A DNA stretch of 64,000 nucleotides from Dyella flagellata (GCF_030160275.1 NZ_BSOA01000040.1:34568-98567), one strand, 5' to 3'. Positions 22,909-32,467 are shown, counted from the stretch's first letter. Translations and numbers: made by a program. Notes: generated by a model not told the origin, from the letters alone.

Positions 22909-23445
22909 ATGAAGATGACCAAGCTGCGAGGTTTCGGTCTGATCGAGCAGATCATCGCCCTGGCGGTGCTGGCCGTACTGGCGACGATCGCCATACCCGC
23001 CTTCCGCCGCCTGGTGGTGGGCTATGAATTGCGCGTCGCGCAGAGTGACTACATGGCAGCCTTGCAGCATGCGCGCAATCTGGCCGTGAACGAACAGGTA
23101 CGCACTATTTTTTGCCCCAGCCGCAATGCGCTCACCTGCAATCTGGACAACCAATGGGAGGGCGGGTGGTTGATCGGGCGCGATCCGAGCGGCAAGCAAC
23201 AGGTAGAAGGAAAACCGCTTTACACCGGAGGCAGGTATTCCCCATCGATCCGCATCGTGGGCAGCGACAAGAAACATTTCTGGTTCAAGCCCGATGGCGG
23301 TTCCGCTGGCACCCTGCAGCGCCTTGTATTGTGCACACACGAGAGGCCGCCACGAATCCGCGTGGTACGCGTAGCGATGCAGGGGCGAATCAGGGCTGCA
23401 CCCCCCGAACGGGAGGATGTGGCCAAATGCCCGGCAGGCAGGTGA
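22909..23445 (+). CDS. GspH/FimT-family type IV pseudopilin
   Basis: A 178-residue protein with a class III signal: positively charged MKMTKLRG, prepilin peptidase cleavage after Gly8, then FGLIEQIIALAVLAVLATIAIPAF, with Glu at +5 and a hydrophobic helix. The consensus FTLIE is changed to FGLIE. The C-terminal globular part carries a GspH-like beta domain with three cysteines. It is probably a minor pilin or T2SS pseudopilin. It stands alone, divergent from uvrB, away from other pilin genes. Confidence 0.82.
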   Translation: MKMTKLRGFGLIEQIIALAVLAVLATIAIPAFRRLVVGYELRVAQSDYMAALQHARNLAVNEQVRTIFCPSRNALTCNLDNQWEGGWLIGRDPSGKQQVEGKPLYTGGRYSPSIRIVGSDKKHFWFKPDGGSAGTLQRLVLCTHERPPRIRVVRVAMQGRIRAAPPEREDVAKCPAGR

Positions 23446-23457
23446 CTGGAGGTTTAT

Positions 23458-23964
23458 TCAAAGCAACACCGGACGATCCGGCAATTCATCCGGCCGCGCC
23501 CGGCCATGGCTTGGGAAATGCTGCGCCAACAGCGCATGCACCTGGGTAATGCCGTGCAACGCGCCAGCGCGCCATTGCCCGGCCGCAAAATTTTCCCGCA
23601 TGCCGCCACAGATCGCCGTCCACTCTTCCTGCTTTACACGCCGCGCAATGCCGCGATCGGCCACGATCTCGATGCGATGCTCCGACATCAGCACATAGAT
23701 GAGCACACCGCAGTTGTGTTCGGTATCCCACACTCCGAGCTGCCCGAACACTTGCCGCGCACGTTCGCTGGCATCCAGTCCCGCCCATGCCGCCGGCAAA
23801 GGAAGGCGCGATTCGACGGCAAAGCGCACTTCGCCCAGGTGTGTGCGTTCGCCATCGGCGATCGCTGCGGTCATGTCATCCAGCAGTTCAGACGGAAAGC
23901 GCCGCCGAAGCTGGAACCAGCCTTCGAACAGATTCGCCATGATTCGTTGCGTACGGGTAGACAT
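23458..23964 (-). CDS. TPM-domain protein without signal peptide
   Basis: A 168-residue protein. It contains a TPM domain (DUF477): LLDDMTAAIADGERTHLGEVRFAVESRLPL, then CGVLIYVLMSEHRIEIVADRGIARRV and CGGMRENFAAGQWRAGALHGI. There is no signal peptide or clear membrane span. It starts 1 nt after the preceding TPM gene and so is translated from the same message. The biochemical function of cytoplasmic TPM proteins is not established. MSTRT at 23964 is preferred; MANLFEG seven codons later is possible. Confidence 0.8.
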   Translation of the reverse strand: MSTRTQRIMANLFEGWFQLRRRFPSELLDDMTAAIADGERTHLGEVRFAVESRLPLPAAWAGLDASERARQVFGQLGVWDTEHNCGVLIYVLMSEHRIEIVADRGIARRVKQEEWTAICGGMRENFAAGQWRAGALHGITQVHALLAQHFPSHGRARPDELPDRPVLL

Positions 23965-23965
23965 G

Positions 23966-24850
23966 TCACCAGCTCCCGGAGGCACCGCCTCCACCGAAAC
24001 TGCCGCCCCCACCACTGAAGCCGCCACCGCCACCGCTACCACCGAAGCCGCCACCGCCAAACCCGCCGCCACCCCAACCGCCCCAGCCACCGCCACCAAT
24101 GGATCGATTGGAACTGGACGGCAGCAACATGAACAGGCCGCCGAGAATGCCGCCAACAATTCCGACGCCGACCGACGCCAACATCCACAGCACGCCACCC
24201 ACCACGAACCCGCCCAGGGGAGCCCGTACTAGCGCAGGCGTGCGACCGAAGATGCCGCGCATCCCGATCAGCGCGAACAGAGCAATGAAAAACAGACCTT
24301 GCAGATTGGAGCCATGCCGGGCCTCGTTGCCACGTACGGGCGGCGGAAGAGGTTCACCGTCAATCAATTGCGTAAGCGCACCCACGGCATCATGGATACC
24401 GCCGAAGTAGTCGTTGTTGCGAAACTTCGGCGCGAGGTATTCGCGAATGATGCGGGCTGCCGCAGCATCGGGAATCGCCCCTTCCAGCCCATAGCCGACC
24501 TCGATACGCGCTTGCCGATCCTGCTTGGCGATGAGTAGCAATACACCATCGTCGACACCCTTGCGGCCGACCTTGTTGGCCTCGGCCACGCGCAACGAAT
24601 AATCCTCGATTTCATCGGGCTGGGTGCTGCCGACCATCAGCACGGTGAGTTGCGCGCCTTTGAGTTTTTCCAGGTCGACGAGCTGCGCATCAAGCTGATC
24701 GATTTGCTGGGAAGTCAGCGTGCCGGTCAGATCAGTTACGTGACGCGCAAGCTTGGGTATCGCAGGCTGATCGTCTGCACGCAATACCATCCAGGGCGAC
24801 AGCAAGGCTATCGCCAGGATCATCCACAGGCGCAATCCGCGCCGTGCCAT
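23966..24850 (-). CDS. TPM-domain membrane protein (YgcG-like) with Gly-rich tail
   Basis: A 294-residue protein. It has a signal peptide (about 1-25), an extracytoplasmic TPM domain (about 30-170; VTDLTGTLTSQQIDQLDAQL, VLLLIAKQDRQARIEVGYGLEGAIPDAAAARII), two membrane helices (about 190-245) and a C-terminal tail of Gly/Ser/Phe repeats ending GGGASGSW. Such LemA/TPM pairs are widespread and uncharacterised; some TPM domains are reported phosphatases. It lies 1 nt after lemA. Confidence 0.87.
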   Translation of the reverse strand: MARRGLRLWMILAIALLSPWMVLRADDQPAIPKLARHVTDLTGTLTSQQIDQLDAQLVDLEKLKGAQLTVLMVGSTQPDEIEDYSLRVAEANKVGRKGVDDGVLLLIAKQDRQARIEVGYGLEGAIPDAAAARIIREYLAPKFRNNDYFGGIHDAVGALTQLIDGEPLPPPVRGNEARHGSNLQGLFFIALFALIGMRGIFGRTPALVRAPLGGFVVGGVLWMLASVGVGIVGGILGGLFMLLPSSSNRSIGGGGWGGWGGGGFGGGGFGGSGGGGGFSGGGGSFGGGGASGSW

Positions 24851-24851
24851 G

Positions 24852-25472
24852 TCAATGCGCCGAAGCAGTAGGCGCAGGCGTGCCGTTGCCGAATTCCACG
24901 GTCGGCGCGGCGGAAATCGCCTTTTCGTTCTCCACCGAGAAATTCGGCTTCACCTGGTAGCCGAACATCTTGGCAGTGAGATTGCTGGGGAAGCTGCGGA
25001 CCAACGAGTTGTACTGCTGCACCGCCTGGATGTAGCGATTGCGCGCCACCGCGATACGGTTCTCCGTGCCCTCCAGCTGCGCCTGCAGATTCTGGAACAC
25101 GCCGTCCGCCTTCAGGTTCGGATAGCTCTCGCTTACCGCCATCAGCCTCGACAAGGCGCTGGTGAGCTGACCCTGCGCGGCCTGGAATTTGGCCAGTGCT
25201 TCAGGATTGTTCGCCAGCTCAGGGGTTACCTGGATGCTGCCTGCGCGCGAACGCGCTTGGGCCACCTCGGTAAAAATCTTGTCCTCGTGCGCGGCATACC
25301 CCTTCACGGTGTTGACCAGGTTCGGCACCAGGTCCGCGCGCCGTTGATACTGGTTGAGCACTTCGGACCATTGCGCCTTGACCACTTCGTCCTGCTTCTG
25401 GATGGAGTTGTAGCCGCAACCGGTCAGCATGACAGCCAGTAGCAACAGCACAAGAACGCGTAGACATTTCAT
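24852..25472 (-). CDS. lemA: LemA-family lipoprotein
   Basis: A 206-residue protein with a lipobox (MLTGCGYN, lipidated Cys at about 20) and a helical LemA core: WSEVLNQYQRRADLVPNLVNTVKGYAAHE, NLKADGVFQNLQAQLEGTENRIAVARNRYIQAVQQYNSLVRSFPSNL. It forms an operon with the two TPM genes downstream. The function is unknown; the operon arrangement suggests an envelope complex. Confidence 0.9.
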   Translation of the reverse strand: MKCLRVLVLLLLAVMLTGCGYNSIQKQDEVVKAQWSEVLNQYQRRADLVPNLVNTVKGYAAHEDKIFTEVAQARSRAGSIQVTPELANNPEALAKFQAAQGQLTSALSRLMAVSESYPNLKADGVFQNLQAQLEGTENRIAVARNRYIQAVQQYNSLVRSFPSNLTAKMFGYQVKPNFSVENEKAISAAPTVEFGNGTPAPTASAH

Positions 25473-25524
25473 GGGAAGGCTCCTTTCCTGTTGACGGCCA
25501 TTGCAGCACCAGGCTTGTTCAAGG

Positions 25525-25899
25525 TCAAAACCAGCGCGGCCCCAGGATCAAACCCCAGCACAGCACCACCAGCACCAGCAACAGGAATACCGCGGCCGAG
25601 CCCATGTCCTTGGCCCGGCCGGCCAGTTCGTGGAACTCAGGGCTGACCTTGTCCACCACCGCCTCGATCGCCGAATTGAGCAGCTCAACCGACAGCACCA
25701 GGATGACCGGAAACACCAGGGCGATTTTCTCCAACGCACCGTTTCCGACCCACAAGCCGACCGGAACCAGAATGACCGTTAGCATCGCCTCCAGCCGAAA
25801 CGAGGCCTCGTGACGCCAACCTGCCCTGAGGCCGCTCATCGACCATCGGAAGGCGCGCCACAGCTGGCGCGGATCGCCGCGAAACCCGTTACCGGGCAT
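25525..25899 (-). CDS. dgkA: Diacylglycerol kinase, integral membrane (DgkA type)
   Basis: A 124-residue protein with three membrane helices that phosphorylates diacylglycerol, recycling lipid by-products. The signature ELLNSAIEAVVDKVSPEFHELAGRAKDMGSAAV contains the catalytic Glu and metal-binding residues. ATG 25899 matches family length; a GTG twelve codons earlier (25935) is an alternative because neither has a clear ribosome site. Confidence 0.92.
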   Translation of the reverse strand: MPGNGFRGDPRQLWRAFRWSMSGLRAGWRHEASFRLEAMLTVILVPVGLWVGNGALEKIALVFPVILVLSVELLNSAIEAVVDKVSPEFHELAGRAKDMGSAAVFLLLVLVVLCWGLILGPRWF

Positions 25900-26149
25900 G
25901 GCTAAAAAGGTTGGCCCAGAAGGGAATTGCGGCACTTTTCTGCATGGCGGCTAAGGCTCCCGGAGGGCGGCAACAAGGCGGTCATGATGCCATAAGCCAG
26001 CAGGCACACAGGCGCATCGCAGGATTTCGCTTGCCGCATTGCAACTTTTCGCTAATGACATTTGCGTTACGCTGCGGTGAATATGCCTAGCCTACGGCAA
26101 AAACAGGTCGATTTTGACCTTGCAGTACACGTATTTACGGAAGCGCCGA
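25900..26149. other. Divergent intergenic region dgkA / POT transporter
   Basis: About 250 nt separate the divergent starts. I see an AT-richer segment around 26040-26100 (AACTTTTCGCTAATGACATTTGCG) suited to promoters, but no box pair convincing enough to name. Confidence 0.35.
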
Positions 26150-27700
26150 ATGACCACACTCACCCGAACTGTTTCACCGACCCGCTCCTTCACCACGGTC
26201 TTCCTGATCGAAATGTGGGAGCGCTTCGGCTTCTACGGCATGCAGGTACTGATGGTCACCTTCATGATGAAGAAGCTGGGTTTTGTCGATACCAAGGCCA
26301 ATCTCGTTTGGGGCGCGGCAGCGGCATTGATCTACGCCACGCCCGCGATCGGCGGCTGGGTCGGCGACAAACTGCTGGGCACGCGGCGCACCATGCTGAT
26401 GGGCGCCACCATCCTCGCACTCGGTTACGGGATGCTATGGATACCCACGGAAAACGCCTACATCACTTATCTTTCCCTCGGCGTGATCGTGGTCGGCAAC
26501 GGCTTCTTCAAACCCAACGCCGGCAACCTGGTGCGCAAGATCTACGAAGGCGACGAAACGCGCATCGATAGCGCCTTCACCATCTATTACATGGCGGTGA
26601 ACATCGGCTCGATGGTTTCGATGACCGCAACGCCCTGGATCCGCAACTACATCGGCGCACTCTTCGGCGATGACCTGGGCTGGCATACGGCCTTCGGCGC
26701 ATGTTCCGTCGGCCTGGTGCTGGGCCTGATCAATTACTCGCTGATGCGACGTACCTTGTCGCATATCGGCTCGCCCAGCGACGAACGCCCGCTCGACTTC
26801 AAGCGCCTGGGCGCAGTGTTGCTGGCGGCGCTGGCGACGGTGTTTATCGCCGCCTTCATCCTGCAAAGCGAAACCATCGCCGAGTGGTGCGTGTACGGCG
26901 CCGGCGTCGTGATCCTGATCATCTTCGTGCACCTGATCCGCAGCAGCCAGCCCAACGAACGCGCAGGCCTCACGGCGGCGCTGGTGCTGACGGTGCAGAC
27001 GATCTTCTTCTTCATTTTCTACGCGCAAATGGCGACGTCGTTGAATCTGTTTGCGCAGCGCAACGTGGATCTTTCGTTCTCGATCTTCGGCTTCCATCTG
27101 TTCAACTGGATCCCCGAGCAGTACCAGAACTTGAATGCCATCTGGATCGTGCTGCTGAGCCCGGTGCTGGTCTTCATCTACAACTCGCTCGGCAATCTCG
27201 GCAAGGATCCTTCCGTGGCGACGAAGTTCGCGTGGGGTTTCGCAGCGGTGGCGCTCGGCTTCTTCATGTATGGCTTTGGCGCAACCTGGGCCGTGAACGG
27301 CCAGGTTTCTTCGTGGGTGATGATCTGGGGCTATGGCCTGTACTCACTGGGCGAGTTGCTGGTCAGCGGCCTGGGCCTGGCGATGATCGCGCGCTACGTA
27401 CCCGAGCGCATGGGTGGCTTCATGATGGGCGCCTACTATGTGGCGGTGGGTATTTCGCAATACCTCGGCAGCGTGGTGGCCAACATCGCGCATATTCCGG
27501 ACAACCTCACCGACCCGGTGCAATCGCTGGGTATCTACACGCATCTGTTCAACATCCTCGGCTTCGTGGGCATCGGCTGCACCGTCGTCGCCATCCTGAT
27601 CCTGCCGCTGATGAACAAGCTGTCGGCCAGGCATTCCGGCGCAGCGGCCAACTTCGGGCCGCTGCCCGCCGCGCGCAGCGAGGAGTTTGATACGCCTTAA
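26150..27700 (+). CDS. Proton-dependent oligopeptide transporter (POT/PTR2 family)
   Basis: A 516-residue protein with about 14 membrane helices. The POT proton-coupling motif ExxER appears as EMWERFGFYGMQ at the first helix, followed by GGWVGDKLLGTRRTMLMGA and the PTR2 signature FKPNAGNLVRKIY...DSAFTIYYMAVNIGSM. It imports di- and tripeptides with protons. ATG 26150 is chosen because GGAAG lies 6 nt upstream; the frame extends 12 codons further without support. It may be read with regB, which begins 47 nt after its stop. Confidence 0.93.
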   Translation: MTTLTRTVSPTRSFTTVFLIEMWERFGFYGMQVLMVTFMMKKLGFVDTKANLVWGAAAALIYATPAIGGWVGDKLLGTRRTMLMGATILALGYGMLWIPTENAYITYLSLGVIVVGNGFFKPNAGNLVRKIYEGDETRIDSAFTIYYMAVNIGSMVSMTATPWIRNYIGALFGDDLGWHTAFGACSVGLVLGLINYSLMRRTLSHIGSPSDERPLDFKRLGAVLLAALATVFIAAFILQSETIAEWCVYGAGVVILIIFVHLIRSSQPNERAGLTAALVLTVQTIFFFIFYAQMATSLNLFAQRNVDLSFSIFGFHLFNWIPEQYQNLNAIWIVLLSPVLVFIYNSLGNLGKDPSVATKFAWGFAAVALGFFMYGFGATWAVNGQVSSWVMIWGYGLYSLGELLVSGLGLAMIARYVPERMGGFMMGAYYVAVGISQYLGSVVANIAHIPDNLTDPVQSLGIYTHLFNILGFVGIGCTVVAILILPLMNKLSARHSGAAANFGPLPAARSEEFDTP

Positions 27701-27747
27701 ATTGCGCCCTCTCCCCTTCGGAGAGAGGGGCCTGCTAGGCTGCGGTC

Positions 27748-29028
27748 ATGCCGCAACATCCGCTCAATCAGCCCTTCGGGCCGTTCGCGCTCACGCGTAC
27801 TCTCGCGTGGCTGCGCCTGTGTGCCATCGCCGGCCAAAGCATGGCGGTGATGGTGTGTTCCTGGTGGATGCACATCGACATCCCCACGCTTTCGCTGCTG
27901 CTCGGCATCGACCTGCTCGCCGTGTTCGCCGCGTTTGCCGCATGGCGCATCAGCCAGCCATGGCCGGTGCGCGAGTGGGAAACGGTGTGTCATATCGTCG
28001 CCGATACGCTGGTACTGGGCTATCTGCTCTACTTCACCGGCGGCGCCAGGAACCCGTTCGTCACCTTGCTGCTGGTTCCCATCGCACTTAGCGCAGCAGC
28101 CTTGTCGGGGCGCGCGATCCTCGCCGTGGCCGCCACTGCCGGTGCTGCGTACTTCGTGCTATTGCGCTGGTACGTGCCATTGCCAATGAACGAGCTGACG
28201 GTGAACGATCACGGCTTCTCGCTGCATGTGGCGGGCATGGGCGTGAACTTCGGCATTACCGCCTTGTTGCTCGGCTTCTTCATCAATCGGCTGGCCACCG
28301 CGGTGCGCACCCAGCAGCAGGAAGTCCAGCGGGTACGCGAGCGTGCCTTGCGCGACGAAGGGATCATGGCCATCGCCACGCAGGCGGCCGGCGCGGCGCA
28401 TGAACTCAACACGCCGCTTTCCACCATGCGCACGTTATTGCCGGAACTGCGGCGCGAGCATGCGTCAGATGCCGCCCTGGCCGAGGATCTGGCTTTGCTG
28501 GAAGGCCAGGTGGAGCGTTGCCGTACCATCCTCCGCGAGATGGTTGCCTTCGGCAAGGCGCAGCTGTCGCAGGAATCCGAACGGGCCACGCTGGCGGCCT
28601 TCATCCATGGCTGCCTCAAGCGCTTCCAGTTGCTGCGCCCTGAAGCGGAGCTGGAATTGCACGTACCCGCGCAACTTGACCAGCTGGTACTGCGCACGCC
28701 ACCGGGCCTGCGTCATGCCTTGCTCAACCTGCTCAATAACGCCGTCGATGCATCAGCACTGCGCAATTCGAACAGCGTGACGCTGGAGGTGCGCCGGGAT
28801 GGCCAATGGCTGGACTGGATCGTGCGCGACCACGGCCCTGGCTTCGCTCCCACCAGCCCCCATGCGACCCTGGGCGAGAGCGGCAAGCAAAGCGGCCTGG
28901 GTATCGGCCTGGCGTTGGCCGAAGCCACCGCCGAACGGCTGGCTGGCGAATTGATCACACGCAACACGGAAAATGGCGCGGAAATGTGCCTGCGGCTGCC
29001 TCTATCCACCGTCTCCCAGGGGGCATAA
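27748..29028 (+). CDS. regB: RegB/PrrB-type redox-sensing histidine kinase
   Basis: A 426-residue membrane kinase with six N-terminal membrane helices. It retains both features that define RegB: the quinone-binding heptapeptide GGARNPF (98-104) and a cysteine in the ERCRTIL segment (Cys258) that corresponds to the redox-active Cys of Rhodobacter RegB. The H-box GAAHELNTPLSTM carries His218, and N, G1 and G2 boxes (LLNLLNNAVDAS, DHGPGF, GLGIGLALAEA) are intact. It probably reads the ubiquinone pool and phosphorylates RegA, encoded 93 nt downstream. Confidence 0.92.
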   Translation: MPQHPLNQPFGPFALTRTLAWLRLCAIAGQSMAVMVCSWWMHIDIPTLSLLLGIDLLAVFAAFAAWRISQPWPVREWETVCHIVADTLVLGYLLYFTGGARNPFVTLLLVPIALSAAALSGRAILAVAATAGAAYFVLLRWYVPLPMNELTVNDHGFSLHVAGMGVNFGITALLLGFFINRLATAVRTQQQEVQRVRERALRDEGIMAIATQAAGAAHELNTPLSTMRTLLPELRREHASDAALAEDLALLEGQVERCRTILREMVAFGKAQLSQESERATLAAFIHGCLKRFQLLRPEAELELHVPAQLDQLVLRTPPGLRHALLNLLNNAVDASALRNSNSVTLEVRRDGQWLDWIVRDHGPGFAPTSPHATLGESGKQSGLGIGLALAEATAERLAGELITRNTENGAEMCLRLPLSTVSQGA

Positions 29029-29121
29029 CCCCGGCTCAGAGCATCCCTAGAACGCCGCCGACGCGCACGCGAGCCGCATATCCGGCAAAATAGGCAGGCT
29101 AAAGACGAGCAGAAGCAGCAC

Positions 29122-29709
29122 ATGAACTCCCCCACCCCCACCAGCGGCTCACGTCCATTGTTGATCGTGGACGACGATGCCACTTTCGTGCGCGTTCTTA
29201 CCCGGGCCTTGACCTCGCGCGGCTTTGAAGTGATTACCGCCGCCAACGCCGATGAAGCACGCACGCTTTCGCAACGCCATCAACCTCGCCATTGCGTACT
29301 GGACCTCAAGCTCGGCGAGGAAAACGGCTTGCGCCTGATTCCCGAACTGCGCGAGCTGGTGCCCGATGTGCGCATCCTGCTGCTTACCGGTTACGCCTCC
29401 ATCGCCACCGCCGTCGAAGCGATCAAGCGCGGCGCCCACGACTATCTGGCCAAACCGGTCGATGCCGATGCGGTCGTCCGAGCCTTGCTCGAAGGCGAAA
29501 CGGTGCAACAAAGCGAGGATGAGGTGATCGACGCACCGGAAGCCCCGCTCGCCCTGCGCCGGCTGGAATGGGAACACATCCAGCGCGTGCTCACCGAGTG
29601 CGACGGCAATATCTCCGAAACCGCACGTCGCCTAGGCATGCACCGCCGCACGCTGCAGCGCAAGCTGAGCAAGCATCCGGTACGCGAGCGGCCGAACCAG
29701 GGCAGTTGA
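29122..29709 (+). CDS. regA: RegA/PrrA-type response regulator
   Basis: A 195-residue protein: receiver domain (about 12-125, phospho-Asp in CVLDLKLGEENG, Lys in LAKPVDAD), then a proline-containing linker and a Fis-type helix-turn-helix (WEHIQRVLTECDGNISETARRLGMHRRTLQRKL). In proteobacteria RegA controls respiration, carbon and nitrogen metabolism in response to redox. A REP pair follows the stop. Confidence 0.95.
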   Translation: MNSPTPTSGSRPLLIVDDDATFVRVLTRALTSRGFEVITAANADEARTLSQRHQPRHCVLDLKLGEENGLRLIPELRELVPDVRILLLTGYASIATAVEAIKRGAHDYLAKPVDADAVVRALLEGETVQQSEDEVIDAPEAPLALRRLEWEHIQRVLTECDGNISETARRLGMHRRTLQRKLSKHPVRERPNQGS

Positions 29710-29735
29710 ATAGCCATAGCCGCGCTATTGCGCAC

Positions 29736-29803
29736 GTAGGCTGGATGGTAATCCCAGCATCGAAATGCCGCGTGGAAAGCTGGGATTATCATCCCAGCCT
29801 ACG
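29736..29803. repeat. GTAG-headed REP palindrome pair
   Basis: Starts CGTAGGCTGG and ends CCAGCCTACG; two hairpins in inverted orientation lie between regA and the convergent peptidase gene. The outer GTAG and CTAC are both preserved. Confidence 0.85.
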
Positions 29804-29814
29804 CGCAGTTGAGT

Positions 29815-30855
29815 TCACTTGGTCGAAGAGGGTGCTGCCGGCGCCGGCTGATGATTCGACGGATCCGGCTCATCATCGTAGATCGCCACGTGCGGCACGC
29901 CGTCCGCACCGATCCAGCCCCGGTACATGCCATCGGTATTGAATGGCATCGCGATGTTGCCGTCCGTATCCAGGGCGATGGCGCCGCCACTGCCGCCCAT
30001 GGCAGGGATCTGCTGATTGATCACTTCGGCGGCGGCGCGCTGCACCGGCTCGCCCAGCATCGACACCTTCATGCAGATCTCATGCGCGGCGACGGTGCGC
30101 ACGTAGAACTCGCCCCAGCCCGTGCCCGAGACGGCGCAGCGGGCGTTCGCGTAGGTGCCGGCACCGATGATGGGGGAATCACCCACGCGGCCCCAACGTT
30201 TGTCATTCATGCCACCGGTGGACGTACCGGCAGCGAGGTGTCCGGCGCTATCGAGCGCGACTGCACCGACGGTTCCAAAGTGCTTCGCGGGGCCATGATC
30301 GTCGTGCGGCTTTTTTTCGCTGTCTTCCTTCAACGCCTTCTGCCATTGCCGCCAGCGTTCTTCGGTGCGGAAATAAGCGGTGTCAACCAAGGTGATGCCC
30401 TGCTCCCTGGCAAACGCTTCGGCGCCCTCGCCGATCAGCATGACGTGCGGCGAGTGCTCCATCACCGCCCGCGCCAACAGGATCGGGTTCTTCACGTGCT
30501 GCACGCCCGCCACCGACCCTGCGCGCAAGCTTTCTCCTTCCATCACGGCGGCATCCATCTCGGTCTTGCCATCGTGCGTGAATACTGAGCCCCTGCCCGC
30601 GTTGAAATGGGCATCGTCTTCGAGCACGGTGATGGCTGCCGCCACGGCGTCGATCGCCGGCTTGCCGGCCTTGAGTTGCGCGTAGCCATCTTGCAGTGCT
30701 TTGGTCATCGCCGCGCGCACCGCCTTGTCCTTGGCCGGATCGATATCGCGCTTGATCACGCCGGCCCCGCCATGAATGACCAGCACCGGCGAAACGGCAT
30801 GGCTCACACCAGCGACTCCCAGGACGATGAGCGCAACCAGCAGGCAACGAAGCAT
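29815..30855 (-). CDS. Isoaspartyl peptidase / plant-type asparaginase (Ntn hydrolase)
   Basis: A 346-residue precursor with a signal peptide (MLRCLLVALIVLGVAGVSHA), so it is exported. The Ntn fold shows VLVIHGGAGVIK, FNAGRGSVFTHDGKTEMDAAVMEG and the autocleavage site GTVGAVALD, whose Thr becomes the nucleophile, followed by GHLAAGTSTGGMNDKRWGRVGDSPIIGAGTYA. It hydrolyses beta-aspartyl peptides and asparagine. The ATG at 30855 is preferred because of the signal peptide; the longer frame has no support. Confidence 0.9.
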   Translation of the reverse strand: MLRCLLVALIVLGVAGVSHAVSPVLVIHGGAGVIKRDIDPAKDKAVRAAMTKALQDGYAQLKAGKPAIDAVAAAITVLEDDAHFNAGRGSVFTHDGKTEMDAAVMEGESLRAGSVAGVQHVKNPILLARAVMEHSPHVMLIGEGAEAFAREQGITLVDTAYFRTEERWRQWQKALKEDSEKKPHDDHGPAKHFGTVGAVALDSAGHLAAGTSTGGMNDKRWGRVGDSPIIGAGTYANARCAVSGTGWGEFYVRTVAAHEICMKVSMLGEPVQRAAAEVINQQIPAMGGSGGAIALDTDGNIAMPFNTDGMYRGWIGADGVPHVAIYDDEPDPSNHQPAPAAPSSTK

Positions 30856-31045
30856 TCCACCGCTCTCCTGCCAACAGTAGGACGAGTATACCCAGCCGCG
30901 GTCGATGCTCGCGTCAACACGCTGTGCGCCCTTTTCCGAATACCCCTTACGGCTTGGTCGGAAGGCTCTGCGACCTTCGTACAGCACGCCCCGTCATCGA
31001 TCCGTCGTATCCTTAGGAGCTGTCCCCCGCAACAAAGGCATCCTC

Positions 31046-32401
31046 ATGGAAAAGGTCTACGCAAGTGCGACGAAGGCTCTGGACGGTTTGCTGTTCGACG
31101 GCATGACCATCGCCGCCGGCGGCTTCGGCTTGTGCGGCATTCCAGAAAACCTGATCGGAGCCCTGCTCGCCGCCGGCACCAAGGGCTTGACCATCGTCGG
31201 CAACAATGCCGGCGTGGACGATTTCGGCATGGGCCCGCTGCTGAAGACGCGCCAGGTCAAGCGCGTGTATGCCTCCTACGTGGGCGAGAACAAGGAATTC
31301 GAGCGCCAGGTGCTGGCCGGCGAACTGGAACTGCATCTGGTGCCGCAAGGCACGCTGGCTGAGAAGCTGCGCGCGGGGGGCGCGGGCATCCCGGGGTTCT
31401 ACACGCGTACGGCATTCGGCACCAAGCTGGCCGAGGGCAAGGAAACCAAGCGCTTCGGTGACAAGGAATACGTGCTCGAAGAAGCCATTCACGCCGACGT
31501 TTCGATCGTAAAGGCCTGGAAGGGCGACCGGCTCGGCAACCTGGTGTTCCGCAAGACCGCGCGCAACTTCAACCCCATGATCGCCACCTGCGGCAAGGTT
31601 TGCGTGGCCGAGGTGGAAGAGCTGGTGGAAGTGGGCGAGCTCGATCCCAACCAGATCCATGTTCCGGGCATCTACGTAGACCGCATCGTCCAGGGCGGTA
31701 ACTACGAGAAGCGCATCGAGTTCCGCACCCTGGCCGGCGCCAACACCGGCAAGGAAAGCCCGATCCGCATGGCGATGGCGCAACGAGCGGCGAAGGAATT
31801 GCGCGACGGCTTCTACGTGAATCTGGGCATCGGCATTCCCACCCTGGTGGCGAACTTCATTCCGCCGGGCATGGACGTGACGCTGCAATCGGAGAACGGC
31901 CTGCTCGGCATCGGCCCGTTCCCGGACGAAGCCCACGTGGATCCGGATCTGATCAATGCCGGCAAGCAGACCATCACCGCCCTGCCCGGTTCGAGCTATT
32001 TCTCCAGCGCCGAATCGTTTGCGATGATCCGCGGCGGGCACATCGATCTGTCGATCCTCGGCGGGCTGGAAGTGTCCTGCAACGGCGACCTGGCCAACTG
32101 GATGGTGCCGGGCAAGATGGTGAAGGGACCTGGCGGCGCGATGGACCTAGTCAGCGGCGTGAAGCGCGTGGTGGTGCTGATGGAGCACACCGCGAAAGAC
32201 GGTTCGCCAAAGATCAAGGCCGAGTGCGATCTGCCCTTGACCGGCAAGCAGGTGGTAGACCTGATCATCACCGACCTTTGCGTGTTCGAAGTGGCGAAAG
32301 GCAAGGGGCTGACGCTGGTCGAACTGCAGCCGGGGGTGACGGTGGAAGACGTGAAGGCGAAGACAGGGTGTTCGTTCGAAGTGAGCGCATCGCTCAGCTG
32401 A
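31046..32401 (+). CDS. 3-oxoacid CoA-transferase, subunits A and B fused
   Basis: A 452-residue class I CoA-transferase in one chain. The A part (1 to about 235) contains [30 protein letters not shown] and [18 protein letters not shown]; the B part (about 245-450) contains [16 protein letters not shown] and the catalytic [10 protein letters not shown] (Glu). It transfers CoA between succinyl-CoA and acetoacetate or a similar acid. Many bacteria encode separate subunits (ScoA/ScoB); a single fused chain is the arrangement of mitochondrial SCOT. The ATG at 31046 fits the family N-terminus. Confidence 0.92.
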   Translation: MEKVYASATKALDGLLFDGMTIAAGGFGLCGIPENLIGALLAAGTKGLTIVGNNAGVDDFGMGPLLKTRQVKRVYASYVGENKEFERQVLAGELELHLVPQGTLAEKLRAGGAGIPGFYTRTAFGTKLAEGKETKRFGDKEYVLEEAIHADVSIVKAWKGDRLGNLVFRKTARNFNPMIATCGKVCVAEVEELVEVGELDPNQIHVPGIYVDRIVQGGNYEKRIEFRTLAGANTGKESPIRMAMAQRAAKELRDGFYVNLGIGIPTLVANFIPPGMDVTLQSENGLLGIGPFPDEAHVDPDLINAGKQTITALPGSSYFSSAESFAMIRGGHIDLSILGGLEVSCNGDLANWMVPGKMVKGPGGAMDLVSGVKRVVVLMEHTAKDGSPKIKAECDLPLTGKQVVDLIITDLCVFEVAKGKGLTLVELQPGVTVEDVKAKTGCSFEVSASLS

Positions 32402-32425
32402 CGCGCCTTTGCACGAACTTGCCGC

Positions 32426-32450
32426 GTAGGCTGGGATGGCAATCCCAGCC
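32426..32450. repeat. Single GTAG-headed REP palindrome
   Basis: GTAGGCTGGGAT, centre, ATCCCAGCC between the convergent CoA-transferase and histidine kinase genes. Confidence 0.8.
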
Positions 32451-32467
32451 CACGGCAACGAGGTGGC

